Shown here: positions 1 to 7,577 of the stretch, one piece after another | How positions within the stretch are numbered: the stretch's first letter is position 1 | How the letters are laid out: the number at the start of each line of letters is the position of its first letter | NCBI GenBank assembly: GCA_023423605.1 | Contig: JAFAFF010000089.1 | Span: 1-10,986, forward strand | Source of the DNA: Pseudomonadota bacterium | Lineage (GTDB): Bacteria; Pseudomonadota; Gammaproteobacteria; Xanthomonadales; Xanthomonadaceae | Direction: 5' to 3' | DNA: 10,986 nt | Notes under the pieces: model-generated | Databases searched by the model: none | What the model was told of the DNA's origin: nothing | Seen by the model: only the letters and a program-made list of their open reading frames with translations | Position numbers and translations under genes: made by a program

Positions 1-1
1 G

Positions 2-832
2 CTGCAGGACGGCTGCTTCCACGCCGATCCGCATCCGGGAAACATCATCTACCTGCGCGACGGACGCATCGGCGTGATCGATTTCGGCATGATCGGGACG
101 TTGTCCGAAACCCGTCGGTTCCAGGTCGCACAACTGCTGCACGGGCTGGTGGAACAGGAGCCGGAGCCGGTGGCCGACATCCTGCTGGACTGGGCCGGTG
201 GCGTGGCGGTGGATGAAGGTCGCCTGCAGCAGGACATCAGCCAGTTCGTGGACCGCTATCGCGGCGTGCCGCTCAAGGACCTGCGCATCGGCTCGATGCT
301 TGCGGACATCACCCAGCTGCTGCGCAGCTACAACCTGACGCTGCCGGCCGACCTGGCGCTGATGATCAAGGCCTTCCTGACCCTGGAAGGGATGGGGCGG
401 CAGCTGGATCCCGGCTTCGACATGGCCAGCGCGGCGCAGCCGTTCCTGGAACGCGTGGTGCTGCAGCGCTATGCGCCGCGGGCGCTGTTCAGGCGTGGCC
501 GGCGCAGCCTGCTGGGAATGCTGGACCTGGCAGGCGAACTTCCACGCGACCTGCGCAGGCTGGTGCAGGCCGCGCGCCGTGGCCGCCTGCAGCTGAAGGT
601 GGAAACCAATGCGCTGAAAGGCTTCGGCGACCAGGTCAACCAGGCGGCGAACCGTCTGGTGGTCGGCATCATCACGGCCGCGCTGATCATCGGCTCGTCG
701 ATCGTGATGCACAGCGTGGGCGGCATTTCCAGCCGCTGGCTGCTGGCGCTGGGCGTGGCCGGATTCATCGGTGCCGGTCTGTGCGGCGTCTGGATACTGT
801 TCTCGATCTGGCGCAGCGGCCGGCGTCGCTAG
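2..832 (+). CDS. ubiB: UbiB/AarF family (ABC1/ADCK-like) protein, 5' end missing
   Basis: This is the C-terminal part of an atypical kinase-like protein of the ABC1/ADCK/UbiB family, which supports ubiquinone biosynthesis at the inner membrane. The frame is open from base 2 to a TAG at 830-832, giving 276 visible residues. The first 32 residues carry the family catalytic segment HADPHPGN followed by VIDFGMIG, the counterparts of the kinase catalytic loop and the metal-binding DFG. The P-loop-like KxGQ region would lie left of the window. A basic helical stretch precedes two C-terminal hydrophobic segments (about nt 656-715 and 737-811), matching the two terminal membrane helices of UbiB. Family members are about 550 residues, so roughly half is present. 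Its position directly before lexA agrees with Xanthomonadaceae gene order as I recall it. UbiB is preferred over another ABC1 paralogue because of the two terminal helices, but the N-terminus is needed to be certain. Confidence 0.88.
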   Translation: MQDGCFHADPHPGNIIYLRDGRIGVIDFGMIGTLSETRRFQVAQLLHGLVEQEPEPVADILLDWAGGVAVDEGRLQQDISQFVDRYRGVPLKDLRIGSMLADITQLLRSYNLTLPADLALMIKAFLTLEGMGRQLDPGFDMASAAQPFLERVVLQRYAPRALFRRGRRSLLGMLDLAGELPRDLRRLVQAARRGRLQLKVETNALKGFGDQVNQAANRLVVGIITAALIIGSSIVMHSVGGISSRWLLALGVAGFIGAGLCGVWILFSIWRSGRRR

Positions 833-885
833 CGGCCCGCCATGCGGCCGCGCCGCAAGGGTGGGGCGGCACCTTGGCCTGGAAT

Positions 886-913
886 TTGATTTCCACCTCA
901 TTAGTAGTAATAC
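886..913 (+). promoter_or_regulatory. Candidate lexA promoter giving a leaderless mRNA
   Basis: TTGATT at 886-891 resembles a -35 box. TAATAC at 908-913, 16 nt later, resembles a -10 box. Transcription would then start around 920-922, at or beside the ATG at 922. The -10 lies inside the LexA operator, so bound LexA would block RNA polymerase directly. Both hexamers are imperfect, so this is a moderate inference. Confidence 0.45.
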
Positions 914-919
914 TACTAA
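901..919. promoter_or_regulatory. LexA operator (SOS box) of lexA
   Basis: TTAGTAGTAATACTACTAA consists of perfect 9-bp inverted arms (TTAGTAGTA / TACTACTAA) around one central A. It contains TTAG-N6-TACTA, the LexA-binding pattern described for Xylella and Xanthomonas. It ends 2 nt before the lexA ATG, so LexA almost certainly represses its own gene here. I saw no second copy in the window. Confidence 0.93.
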
Positions 920-921
920 CC

Positions 922-1566
922 ATGAACAGCGCCGACCTCTCCGAGACCCAGCAGGCGATCCTGCAGCTGATCGCCGATCACATCGAATCCGATGGCGTGC
1001 CGCCGTCGCAGACCGAAATCGCCCGTGCCTTCGGCTTCAAGGGGGTGCGCGCCGCGCAGTACCACCTGGAAGCGCTGGAACAGGCCGGAGCAATCCGCCG
1101 CGTGCCCGGGCAGGCCCGTGGCATACGCCTGGTGCAGGCGCCGGCAGTGGCGCCGGTGGCCGCGCCGGAACATGACGACAGCGTCCTGCGCCTGCCGGTG
1201 CTGGGCCGCGTGGCTGCCGGCCTGCCGATCGGCGCCGATATCGGTTCGGAGGATTTCGTGGTGCTGGACCGGGTGTTTTTCTCGCCGGCGCCGGATTACC
1301 TGCTCAAGGTGCAGGGCGATTCGATGATCGACGAGGGCATTTTCGATGGCGACCTGATCGGCGTGCACCGCACCCGCGATGCGAATTCCGGGCAGATCGT
1401 GGTCGCCCGCATCGACGATGAGATCACCGTCAAGCTGTTGAAGATCGGCAAGGACCGTATCCGCCTGCTGCCGCGCAATCCCGATTACGCGCCCATAGAA
1501 GTCCTGCCGGATCAGGATTTTTCGATAGAAGGCCTGTATTGCGGCCTGTTGCGCCCCAACCGTTGA
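922..1566 (+). CDS. lexA: LexA repressor, SOS regulator (S24 self-cleaving)
   Basis: LexA is the dimeric cytoplasmic repressor of the SOS regulon, inactivated by self-cleavage on RecA-DNA filaments. The 214-residue product has an N-terminal winged helix-turn-helix (about 1-70, recognition region around SQTEIARAFGFKGVRAAQYH). A longer than usual Ala/Pro/Val hinge follows (about 71-89), then the S24 peptidase-like domain. The cleavage site is Ala99-Gly100 in RVAAGLPIG, and the catalytic dyad is Ser134 (GDSM) and Lys171 (ITVKLL), so cleavage should work. I chose ATG 922 because it gives the usual MNSADLSETQQAIL-type N-terminus and sits just after the operator. The frame stays open upstream to about 781, but that extension would translate the operator itself. 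No Shine-Dalgarno fits between operator and ATG, which suggests leaderless translation. E. coli LexA has about 202 residues; the extra length is mainly in the hinge. Confidence 0.96.
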   Translation: MNSADLSETQQAILQLIADHIESDGVPPSQTEIARAFGFKGVRAAQYHLEALEQAGAIRRVPGQARGIRLVQAPAVAPVAAPEHDDSVLRLPVLGRVAAGLPIGADIGSEDFVVLDRVFFSPAPDYLLKVQGDSMIDEGIFDGDLIGVHRTRDANSGQIVVARIDDEITVKLLKIGKDRIRLLPRNPDYAPIEVLPDQDFSIEGLYCGLLRPNR

Positions 1567-1573
1567 GTACCTG

Positions 1574-1631
1574 GAGACGGCGGCGGCTGACGTCTGCGGC
1601 GATAATGTTCGGCTTGCCCGGTCGCCGTCTC
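1574..1631 (+). other. Inverted repeat in the lexA-recA gap
   Basis: GAGACGGCG at 1574-1582 pairs with CGCCGTCTC at 1623-1631. One G-T and one C-G pair extend it inward to an 11-bp stem (1574-1584 with 1621-1631) around a 36-nt loop. There is no U-tract after it, so it is not a canonical terminator. It could shape read-through from lexA or the recA leader. Role unknown. The gap 1567-1720 shows no TTAG-N6-TACTA box and no strong -35/-10 pair. Confidence 0.4.
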
Positions 1632-1720
1632 AGTCTGTGCGATGAGCGCCCGCTACAGTCTCCCCCGTACCCGAGTCGACCACGATCAAAAAGATGACCA
1701 CTTCCCCGAGGACCAAGACG

Positions 1721-2761
1721 ATGGATGAGAACAAGAAGCGCGCCCTGGCCGCCGCACTGAGCCAGATCGAAAAGCAGTTCGGCAAGGGCTCGGTGATGCG
1801 CATGGGCGACCGTGTTGTCGAACCTGTCGAGGCCATTCCCACCGGTTCGCTGATGCTGGACATCGCACTGGGCATCGGTGGCCTGCCGAAGGGCCGCGTC
1901 GTGGAGATCTACGGGCCGGAGTCCTCGGGCAAGACCACCCTGACCCTGCAGGCCATCGCCGAATGCCAGAAGAAGGGCGGTACCGCGGCCTTCATCGATG
2001 CCGAGCATGCGCTGGACCCGATCTACGCCGCCAAGCTGGGCGTGAACGTCGACGACCTGCTGCTGTCGCAGCCGGATACCGGTGAGCAGGCGCTGGAAAT
2101 CGCCGACATGCTGGTGCGTTCGGGCTCGGTGGACATCGTGGTGGTGGACTCGGTCGCCGCGCTGACGCCCAAGGCGGAAATCGAAGGCGAGATGGGTGAC
2201 CAGCTGCCCGGCCTGCAGGCCCGCCTGATGAGCCAGGCGCTGCGCAAGCTTACCGGCAACATCAAGCGCTCCAACACGCTGGTGGTGTTCATCAACCAGT
2301 TGCGCATGAAGATCGGCGTGATGATGCCGGGACAGAGCCCGGAAGTGACGACCGGCGGCAACGCGCTGAAGTTCTATGCGTCGGTGCGCCTGGATATCCG
2401 CCGTATCGGTGCCATCAAGAAGGGCGATGAGATCATCGGCAACCAGACCAAGATCAAGGTGGTCAAGAACAAGCTTGCGCCGCCGTTCAAGCAGGTCATC
2501 ACCGAAATTCTCTATGGCGAAGGCATCAGCCGCGAAGGTGAGCTGATCGACATGGGCGTGGATGCCAAGCTGGTCGACAAGGCCGGCGCCTGGTACAGCT
2601 ACGGTGAAGAACGTATCGGCCAAGGCAAGGACAACGCCCGTGGTTACCTGCGCGACAACCCGCAGGTTGCCGCCAGGCTGGAAGCCGAACTGCGCGAGAA
2701 GTTCCAGCCGACCGAAGTGACGCCGCAGGACGGCGAGGACGACGGCGACGACGAGGCCTGA
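1721..2761 (+). CDS. recA: RecA recombinase
   Basis: RecA is the ATP-dependent strand-exchange protein. It filaments on single-stranded DNA, drives homologous recombination and stimulates LexA cleavage. The product is 346 residues, close to the family length. Visible motifs: Walker A GPESSGKT (65-72), catalytic Glu95 in [10 protein letters not shown], Walker [10 protein letters not shown] (Asp143), loop L1 around [10 protein letters not shown] (155-164), loop L2 around [19 protein letters not shown] (195-213), and an acidic C-terminal tail (GEDDGDDEA) that normally restrains DNA binding. ATG 1721 was chosen because it yields the conserved [13 protein letters not shown] start and has GAGGA at 1708-1712, 8 nt upstream. 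An in-frame ATG at 1694 would add nine unconserved residues. lexA lies 154 nt upstream and recX 108 nt downstream. No LexA box is evident in the gap, so SOS induction may depend on read-through from the lexA promoter or on a divergent site. Confidence 0.98.
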   Translation: MDENKKRALAAALSQIEKQFGKGSVMRMGDRVVEPVEAIPTGSLMLDIALGIGGLPKGRVVEIYGPESSGKTTLTLQAIAECQKKGGTAAFIDAEHALDPIYAAKLGVNVDDLLLSQPDTGEQALEIADMLVRSGSVDIVVVDSVAALTPKAEIEGEMGDQLPGLQARLMSQALRKLTGNIKRSNTLVVFINQLRMKIGVMMPGQSPEVTTGGNALKFYASVRLDIRRIGAIKKGDEIIGNQTKIKVVKNKLAPPFKQVITEILYGEGISREGELIDMGVDAKLVDKAGAWYSYGEERIGQGKDNARGYLRDNPQVAARLEAELREKFQPTEVTPQDGEDDGDDEA

Positions 2762-2767
2762 GCATTG

Positions 2768-2813
2768 CTGCGGGGCAGGGTGGCGCCGTCAGTGACGTCG
2801 CCCTGTCCCGCAG
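2768..2813 (+). terminator. Long stem between recA and recX, possible attenuator
   Basis: CTGCGGGGCAGGG (2768-2780) pairs with CCCTGTCCCGCAG (2801-2813) over 13 bp with one G-U wobble. Further pairs with wobbles extend it inward to about 18 bp. The loop holds a second small palindrome (CGTC-AGT-GACG, 2787-2797). Only three T follow, so it should terminate incompletely and lower recX relative to recA. In E. coli recX is likewise expressed by partial read-through of a terminator after recA. Confidence 0.6.
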
Positions 2814-2869
2814 TTTCCATGCCTGCCCAGGGTATGGCGCTGCAATGACGGTAGGACGGGAAGGCAGAC

Positions 2870-3364
2870 ATGCACGACAACACGGAAGCTCCGCCATCGG
2901 CGCGCAGGCGCAGGCGTCCGGAACAGACGCCGTTGCAGCGGGCGCTCGGTCTGCTGGTCCGGCGCGAGCACTCGCGCAAGGAACTGGGGCGGAAGCTGAT
3001 GGCGCGCGGCATCGAGCCGGAGCAGGCGCAGGCAGCGGTCGACAAGCTGGCCAGTGAAGGCTGGCAGGACGACGAGCGGTTCGCCGAAGGCCTGGTGCGC
3101 GGCCGTGCCAATGCCGGCTATGGACCGTTGCACATCCGCGCCGAACTGGGCACCCATGGCCTGGACAGCGAGGCCATCACGGCGGCCATGGACAGTTACG
3201 AAGGCGATCATCTGCAGAATGCCCGCGATCTGGTGCGTCGGCGTTTTGGCGAGAACGGGCCGCAGGACCTGCCGCAGCGGCGCAAGGCCGCCGACCTGCT
3301 GGCGCGCCGCGGGTTCGATGGCGACACCATCCGCCGCGCCACCCGCTTCGACCCTGAGGACTGA
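2870..3364 (+). CDS. recX: RecX, RecA modulator
   Basis: RecX binds RecA and limits filament growth and ATPase activity, damping recombination and the SOS response. The product is 164 residues, normal for RecX. It is highly charged, with an N-terminal basic patch ([10 protein letters not shown]). Three-helix repeats typical of the family follow: [20 protein letters not shown], then the [22 protein letters not shown] segment around residues 64-85, which is the family hallmark, then the C-terminal repeat ending [12 protein letters not shown]. Start ATG 2870 has GGGAAGG (2858-2864) 5 nt upstream. recX directly follows recA, the usual arrangement. The recA-recX stem suggests it is translated from attenuated read-through transcripts. 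I see no internal defect. Confidence 0.93.
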   Translation: MHDNTEAPPSARRRRRPEQTPLQRALGLLVRREHSRKELGRKLMARGIEPEQAQAAVDKLASEGWQDDERFAEGLVRGRANAGYGPLHIRAELGTHGLDSEAITAAMDSYEGDHLQNARDLVRRRFGENGPQDLPQRRKAADLLARRGFDGDTIRRATRFDPED

Positions 3365-3380
3365 GCGGCCCGGGCCTGTT

Positions 3381-3431
3381 ACCCTTCAGGGTTTCGGAGG
3401 TCCAGAATCCGACCCCGGCCAGTGTGGCCGG
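3381..3431 (+). promoter_or_regulatory. Cluster of small hairpins in the alaS leader
   Basis: The recX-alaS gap contains three consecutive short inverted repeats: ACCC-TTCA-GGGT (3381-3392), TCGGA...TCCGA (3394-3398 with 3408-3412) and CCGGCC-AGTGT-GGCCGG (3415-3431). A GGAGG lies at 3396-3400, inside the second stem and 69 nt before the alaS ATG. None has a U-tract. They may structure the alaS leader. In this GC-rich DNA each alone could be chance. Confidence 0.3.
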
Positions 3432-3469
3432 CGGCGGTGCGCCCTCCGGCCCGCAGACTGCCAGCCCCC

Positions 3470-6118
<2,649 letters not shown>

Positions 6119-6131
6119 TGAATCGCCTTGT

Positions 6132-6154
6132 TCCCGCGCCTTGTAGGCGTGGGA
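6132..6154 (+). other. Hairpin after alaS
   Basis: TCCCGCGCC (6132-6140) pairs with GGCGTGGGA (6146-6154) over 9 bp including one G-U, around the loop TTGTA. It begins 14 nt after the alaS stop. A short T run occurs only at 6179-6183, too far for a standard intrinsic terminator. It may protect the alaS mRNA end or be a small dispersed palindrome; only the stem itself is seen. Confidence 0.4.
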
Positions 6155-6203
6155 GCGCTGGCGGTACCATTGGCAATCTTTTTCCCTTTGTCGTGGGGCG
6201 GAC

Positions 6204-6220
6204 CTTGACGGTCCGTCAAG
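6204..6220. promoter_or_regulatory. 17-nt palindrome upstream of csrA
   Basis: CTTGACGG-T-CCGTCAAG has perfect 8-bp arms around one T, 46 nt before the csrA start. It overlaps an alternative stem, GGACC...GGTCC (6200-6204 with 6210-6214). TTGACG at 6205-6210 also resembles a -35 box, although no good -10 follows at normal spacing. It could be a protein-binding operator or an RNA leader hairpin. No regulator is recognisable from the sequence. Confidence 0.4.
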
Positions 6221-6266
6221 CCGTTGGGGAATACCCTTCCACACGGTTCCATGGAGAAATACAACA

Positions 6267-6467
6267 ATGTTGATCTTGACTCGCCGGGTAGGCGAAACCT
6301 TGATGATCGGTGATTCGGTCAGCGTGACCGTCTTGGGCGTCAAGGGCAACCAGGTCCGTATCGGCATCACTGCACCGAAGGATGTGGCTGTCCATCGCGA
6401 AGAAATCTACCAGCGTATCCAGCGCGGCGACGAAGCCGGCAACGCAGGCGAAGAATCTGCAGATTAA
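6267..6467 (+). CDS. csrA: CsrA/RsmA post-transcriptional regulator
   Basis: CsrA (RsmA) is a small dimeric RNA-binding protein that recognises GGA in leader hairpins, usually over ribosome binding sites, and controls metabolism, motility, biofilm and virulence genes. The 66-residue product begins [16 protein letters not shown] and keeps the RNA-contact residues Leu4, Arg6 and Arg7 on strand 1 and Arg44 in VAVHREEIY. The variable tail is acidic ([12 protein letters not shown]). GGAG at 6253-6256 lies 10 nt before ATG 6267. That Shine-Dalgarno, in ATGGAGA, also fits the core CsrA recognition pattern ANGGA, and further GGA triplets lie at 6200-6202 and 6228-6230, so autorepression is plausible. 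It follows alaS, as in many gammaproteobacteria, and is followed immediately by the tRNA-Ser promoter. Confidence 0.97.
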   Translation: MLILTRRVGETLMIGDSVSVTVLGVKGNQVRIGITAPKDVAVHREEIYQRIQRGDEAGNAGEESAD

Positions 6468-6470
6468 GGC

Positions 6471-6507
6471 TTTACCTTCCTGCGTGAAAAAAGCTATTAT
6501 TCGCGCC
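6471..6507 (+). promoter_or_regulatory. tRNA-Ser promoter with GC-rich discriminator
   Basis: TTTACC at 6471-6476 (-35) and TATTAT at 6495-6500 (-10) are separated by 18 nt; the register TTACCT gives 17. The discriminator TCGCGCC that follows is GC-rich, as is typical of stable-RNA promoters under stringent control. The -35 begins only 4 nt after the csrA stop. Transcription would start near 6507, giving a pre-tRNA leader of about 42 nt. Confidence 0.6.
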
Positions 6508-6513
6508 CACGCT

Positions 6514-6527
6514 GAGGAGTTCTCCTC
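6514..6527 (+). other. Stem-loop in the tRNA-Ser 5' leader
   Basis: GAGGAG-TT-CTCCTC is a 6-bp inverted repeat about 22 nt before the mature tRNA 5' end. It has no U-tract, so it is not a csrA terminator. It may form in the pre-tRNA leader that RNase P removes. Confidence 0.4.
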
Positions 6528-6548
6528 CACCAGCGGGAACAAAACCCC

Positions 6549-6641
6549 GGAGTGGTGCCCGAGCGGCTGAAGGGGCTCCCCTGCTAAGGGAGTATAGGGT
6601 CAAAAGCTCTATCGAGGGTTCGAATCCCTCCCACTCCGCCA
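6549..6641 (+). tRNA. tRNA-Ser(GCT)
   Basis: This is a 93-nt type II tRNA with encoded CCA (6639-6641). The 7-bp acceptor stem GGAGTGG (6549-6555) pairs with CCACTCC (6631-6637), leaving discriminator G6638, the usual base for tRNA-Ser. The anticodon stem CTCCC/GGGAG encloses the loop CTGCTAA with anticodon GCT at 6583-6585, which reads the AGC and AGU serine codons. The long variable arm (about TATAGGGTCAAAAGCTCTA) is characteristic of tRNA-Ser. The T-arm carries GGGTTCGAATCCC. It has its own promoter upstream and a strong terminator downstream, so it is an independent unit rather than part of the csrA transcript alone. Confidence 0.97.
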
Positions 6642-6652
6642 TATGCCGAACT

Positions 6653-6679
6653 AAGCCCCTGTTTTTCAGGGGCTTTTTT
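6653..6679 (+). terminator. Rho-independent terminator of tRNA-Ser
   Basis: AAGCCCCTG (6653-6661) and CAGGGGCTT (6667-6675) form a 9-bp stem with a TTTTT loop, followed by further T to give TTTTTT at 6674-6679. It starts 12 nt after the tRNA. On the minus strand the same stem lacks a good U-tract, so it is at best weakly bidirectional. Confidence 0.92.
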
Positions 6680-6681
6680 CG

Positions 6682-6848
6682 TTATTGCGCGACACGTCCC
6701 ATGCTTTCCCCCATATCCTGCTCATCCTTGGTCGATGCGATGACGCGGTCGATGCCTTCCTTGAACCATGATGCACGCCCTCATCGATGGGACGCAGGCG
6801 CAGCCGCATCCGGACAACGCCGATGCGCGCCCGGTCGGCCAGGGCCTG
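6682..6848 (-). pseudogene. Possible remnant of a gene end, frameshifted
   Basis: Two adjacent minus-strand frames look protein-like. Frame b (about 6848 down to 6768) reads QALADRARIGVV then RLRPIDEGVHH. Frame a (6780 to 6682) reads WFKEGIDRVIASTKDEQDMG, ends GRVAQ and stops at TAA. Codon choice (ATC, GAC, CGC, GTC, CTG) resembles the real genes here. A single frameshift near 6766-6776 would join them into about 55 residues. The stop lies 3 nt from the terminator stem at 6653-6679, as expected of a convergent gene end. I do not recognise the family, and no start is visible. High GC makes chance open frames common, so this is only a possibility. Confidence 0.22.
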
Positions 6849-7014
6849 GTTTGTCCGCCGGCAACGGGTGGCCTGTTTTCCTGAGCGCGGTGTCGTCCTG
6901 GGGCGTAGCCCGCGACAACGCTGGGCAATGCAACGCAGATGTCGCCCAGGATTAACATTGCATCGCTAACGTGGCTGTCCTGCATCGGAGCCCGATCTTG
7001 TTTTCGGCCTGCGG

Positions 7015-7070
7015 GCGGGCTGTTCTGGGAAGATGCAGCCGGCTCGTGGGCCGACCTTTCTGCAGCCCGC
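7015..7070 (-). other. Inverted repeat immediately after the gspM stop
   Basis: In plus-strand coordinates GCGGGCTG (7015-7022) pairs with CAGCCCGC (7063-7070), which abuts the gspM stop codon. An inner stem CGGC/GCCG (7040-7043 with 7050-7053) would make a branched fold. No U-tract follows on the minus strand, so it could be an mRNA 3' structure or a Rho-dependent end rather than an intrinsic terminator. Confidence 0.35.
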
Positions 7071-7577
7071 TCAGTGGCGCGCCATGCGCCGGAACGATGC
7101 CTGCACGCGCAGCTGGTTGCCACTGCGTGCCGCGCTCAGGGAATCGGGCGCACGTCCATGCTGCAGGCGCAACTGGTCGAGCCATGCGAACAGTTGCGCT
7201 GGTGTCGCCGAGTCCGCTTCGATTTCCAGGTCGCCCTGTTCGTTGTTGCGTTCGCGGGTGATGCCGAAGCCGGCGCGGCGTGCGCCGTCCAGCACGGCCT
7301 TGCGCAGCTCCGCATCGTTGGCCGGTGCGGCGGGTGCGACCGGGGCTGCCTTCAGTGCATCGATCTCCACACGGACGGCATCGAGCTGGGCCCTGGCCAG
7401 CTGCAACCGAGCCTGCGCATGGTCCTGAAGCTTCTGCAGCGGCTTGTATATCCCGTACCAGAGCACGAAAGCAGCGATCATCGCTGCCGCGGCGGCAAGC
7501 AGCACACGTTCGCGGCGGTCGCGCGCCTGCCACCATCCATGCAGGCGTATCCGGGTGGCGTTCATCCTGGTCATCAT
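7071..7577 (-). CDS. gspM: Type II secretion inner-membrane protein GspM
   Basis: GspM is a bitopic inner-membrane protein of the type II secretion assembly platform. It binds GspL and helps couple the cytoplasmic ATPase GspE to pseudopilus growth. The 168-residue product has the expected layout: a short basic cytoplasmic tail (GWWQARDRRER), one membrane helix (about 25-43), an Ala/Leu-rich helical segment (about 46-80) and a periplasmic ferredoxin-like domain (DAELRKAVLDGARRAGFGIT to QLRVQASF). Sequence identity is low across the family, so the call rests on layout plus position after gspL. The ATG at 7577-7575 overlaps the gspL TGA by 4 nt (ATGA), with GGAG 8 nt upstream. A second ATG follows directly and a third lies at codon 5, so the exact start could shift slightly. 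No gspN or gspD follows it. Confidence 0.85.
   Translation of the reverse strand: MMTRMNATRIRLHGWWQARDRRERVLLAAAAAMIAAFVLWYGIYKPLQKLQDHAQARLQLARAQLDAVRVEIDALKAAPVAPAAPANDAELRKAVLDGARRAGFGITRERNNEQGDLEIEADSATPAQLFAWLDQLRLQHGRAPDSLSAARSGNQLRVQASFRRMARH

Larger units (their letters stand above)
6680..7070. other. 391-nt region without a convincing complete gene
   Basis: This stretch separates the convergent tRNA-Ser unit and gsp operon. No frame has a start, ribosome binding site and protein-like composition over its whole length. The most coding-like part is on the minus strand: an open frame ends at TAA 6684-6682 with a stretch reading FKEGIDRVIASTKDEQD and host-like codons, but it is closed upstream by TGA at 6783-6781 and has no credible start. 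A second minus frame, reading ADRARIGVVRMRLRLRP, lies just upstream of it (about 6768-6848). The two could be pieces of one frameshifted gene. A plus-strand 38-codon frame (6768-6884) overlaps them but has no Shine-Dalgarno. Confidence 0.5.

Noticed and set aside
781..921. 47-residue N-terminal extension of LexA
   Set aside because: It would overlap the end of ubiB and translate through the LexA operator; the ATG at 922 gives the conserved LexA N-terminus.
1430..2623. Minus-strand open frame of about 397 codons opposite recA
   Set aside because: Shadow of recA codon structure; His/Asp/Leu-rich low-similarity product with no ribosome binding site or motif.
6132..6160. Stenotrophomonas GTAG-type REP element after alaS
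   Set aside because: GTAG occurs in the hairpin loop rather than at the foot of a stem, and no paired copy is visible, so this is only a local hairpin on present evidence.
6621..7070. Attachment-site duplication of the tRNA-Ser 3' end (integrated element)
   Set aside because: I looked for a second copy of the GGGTTCGAATCCCTCC region downstream of the tRNA and saw none; no integrase is present in the window.
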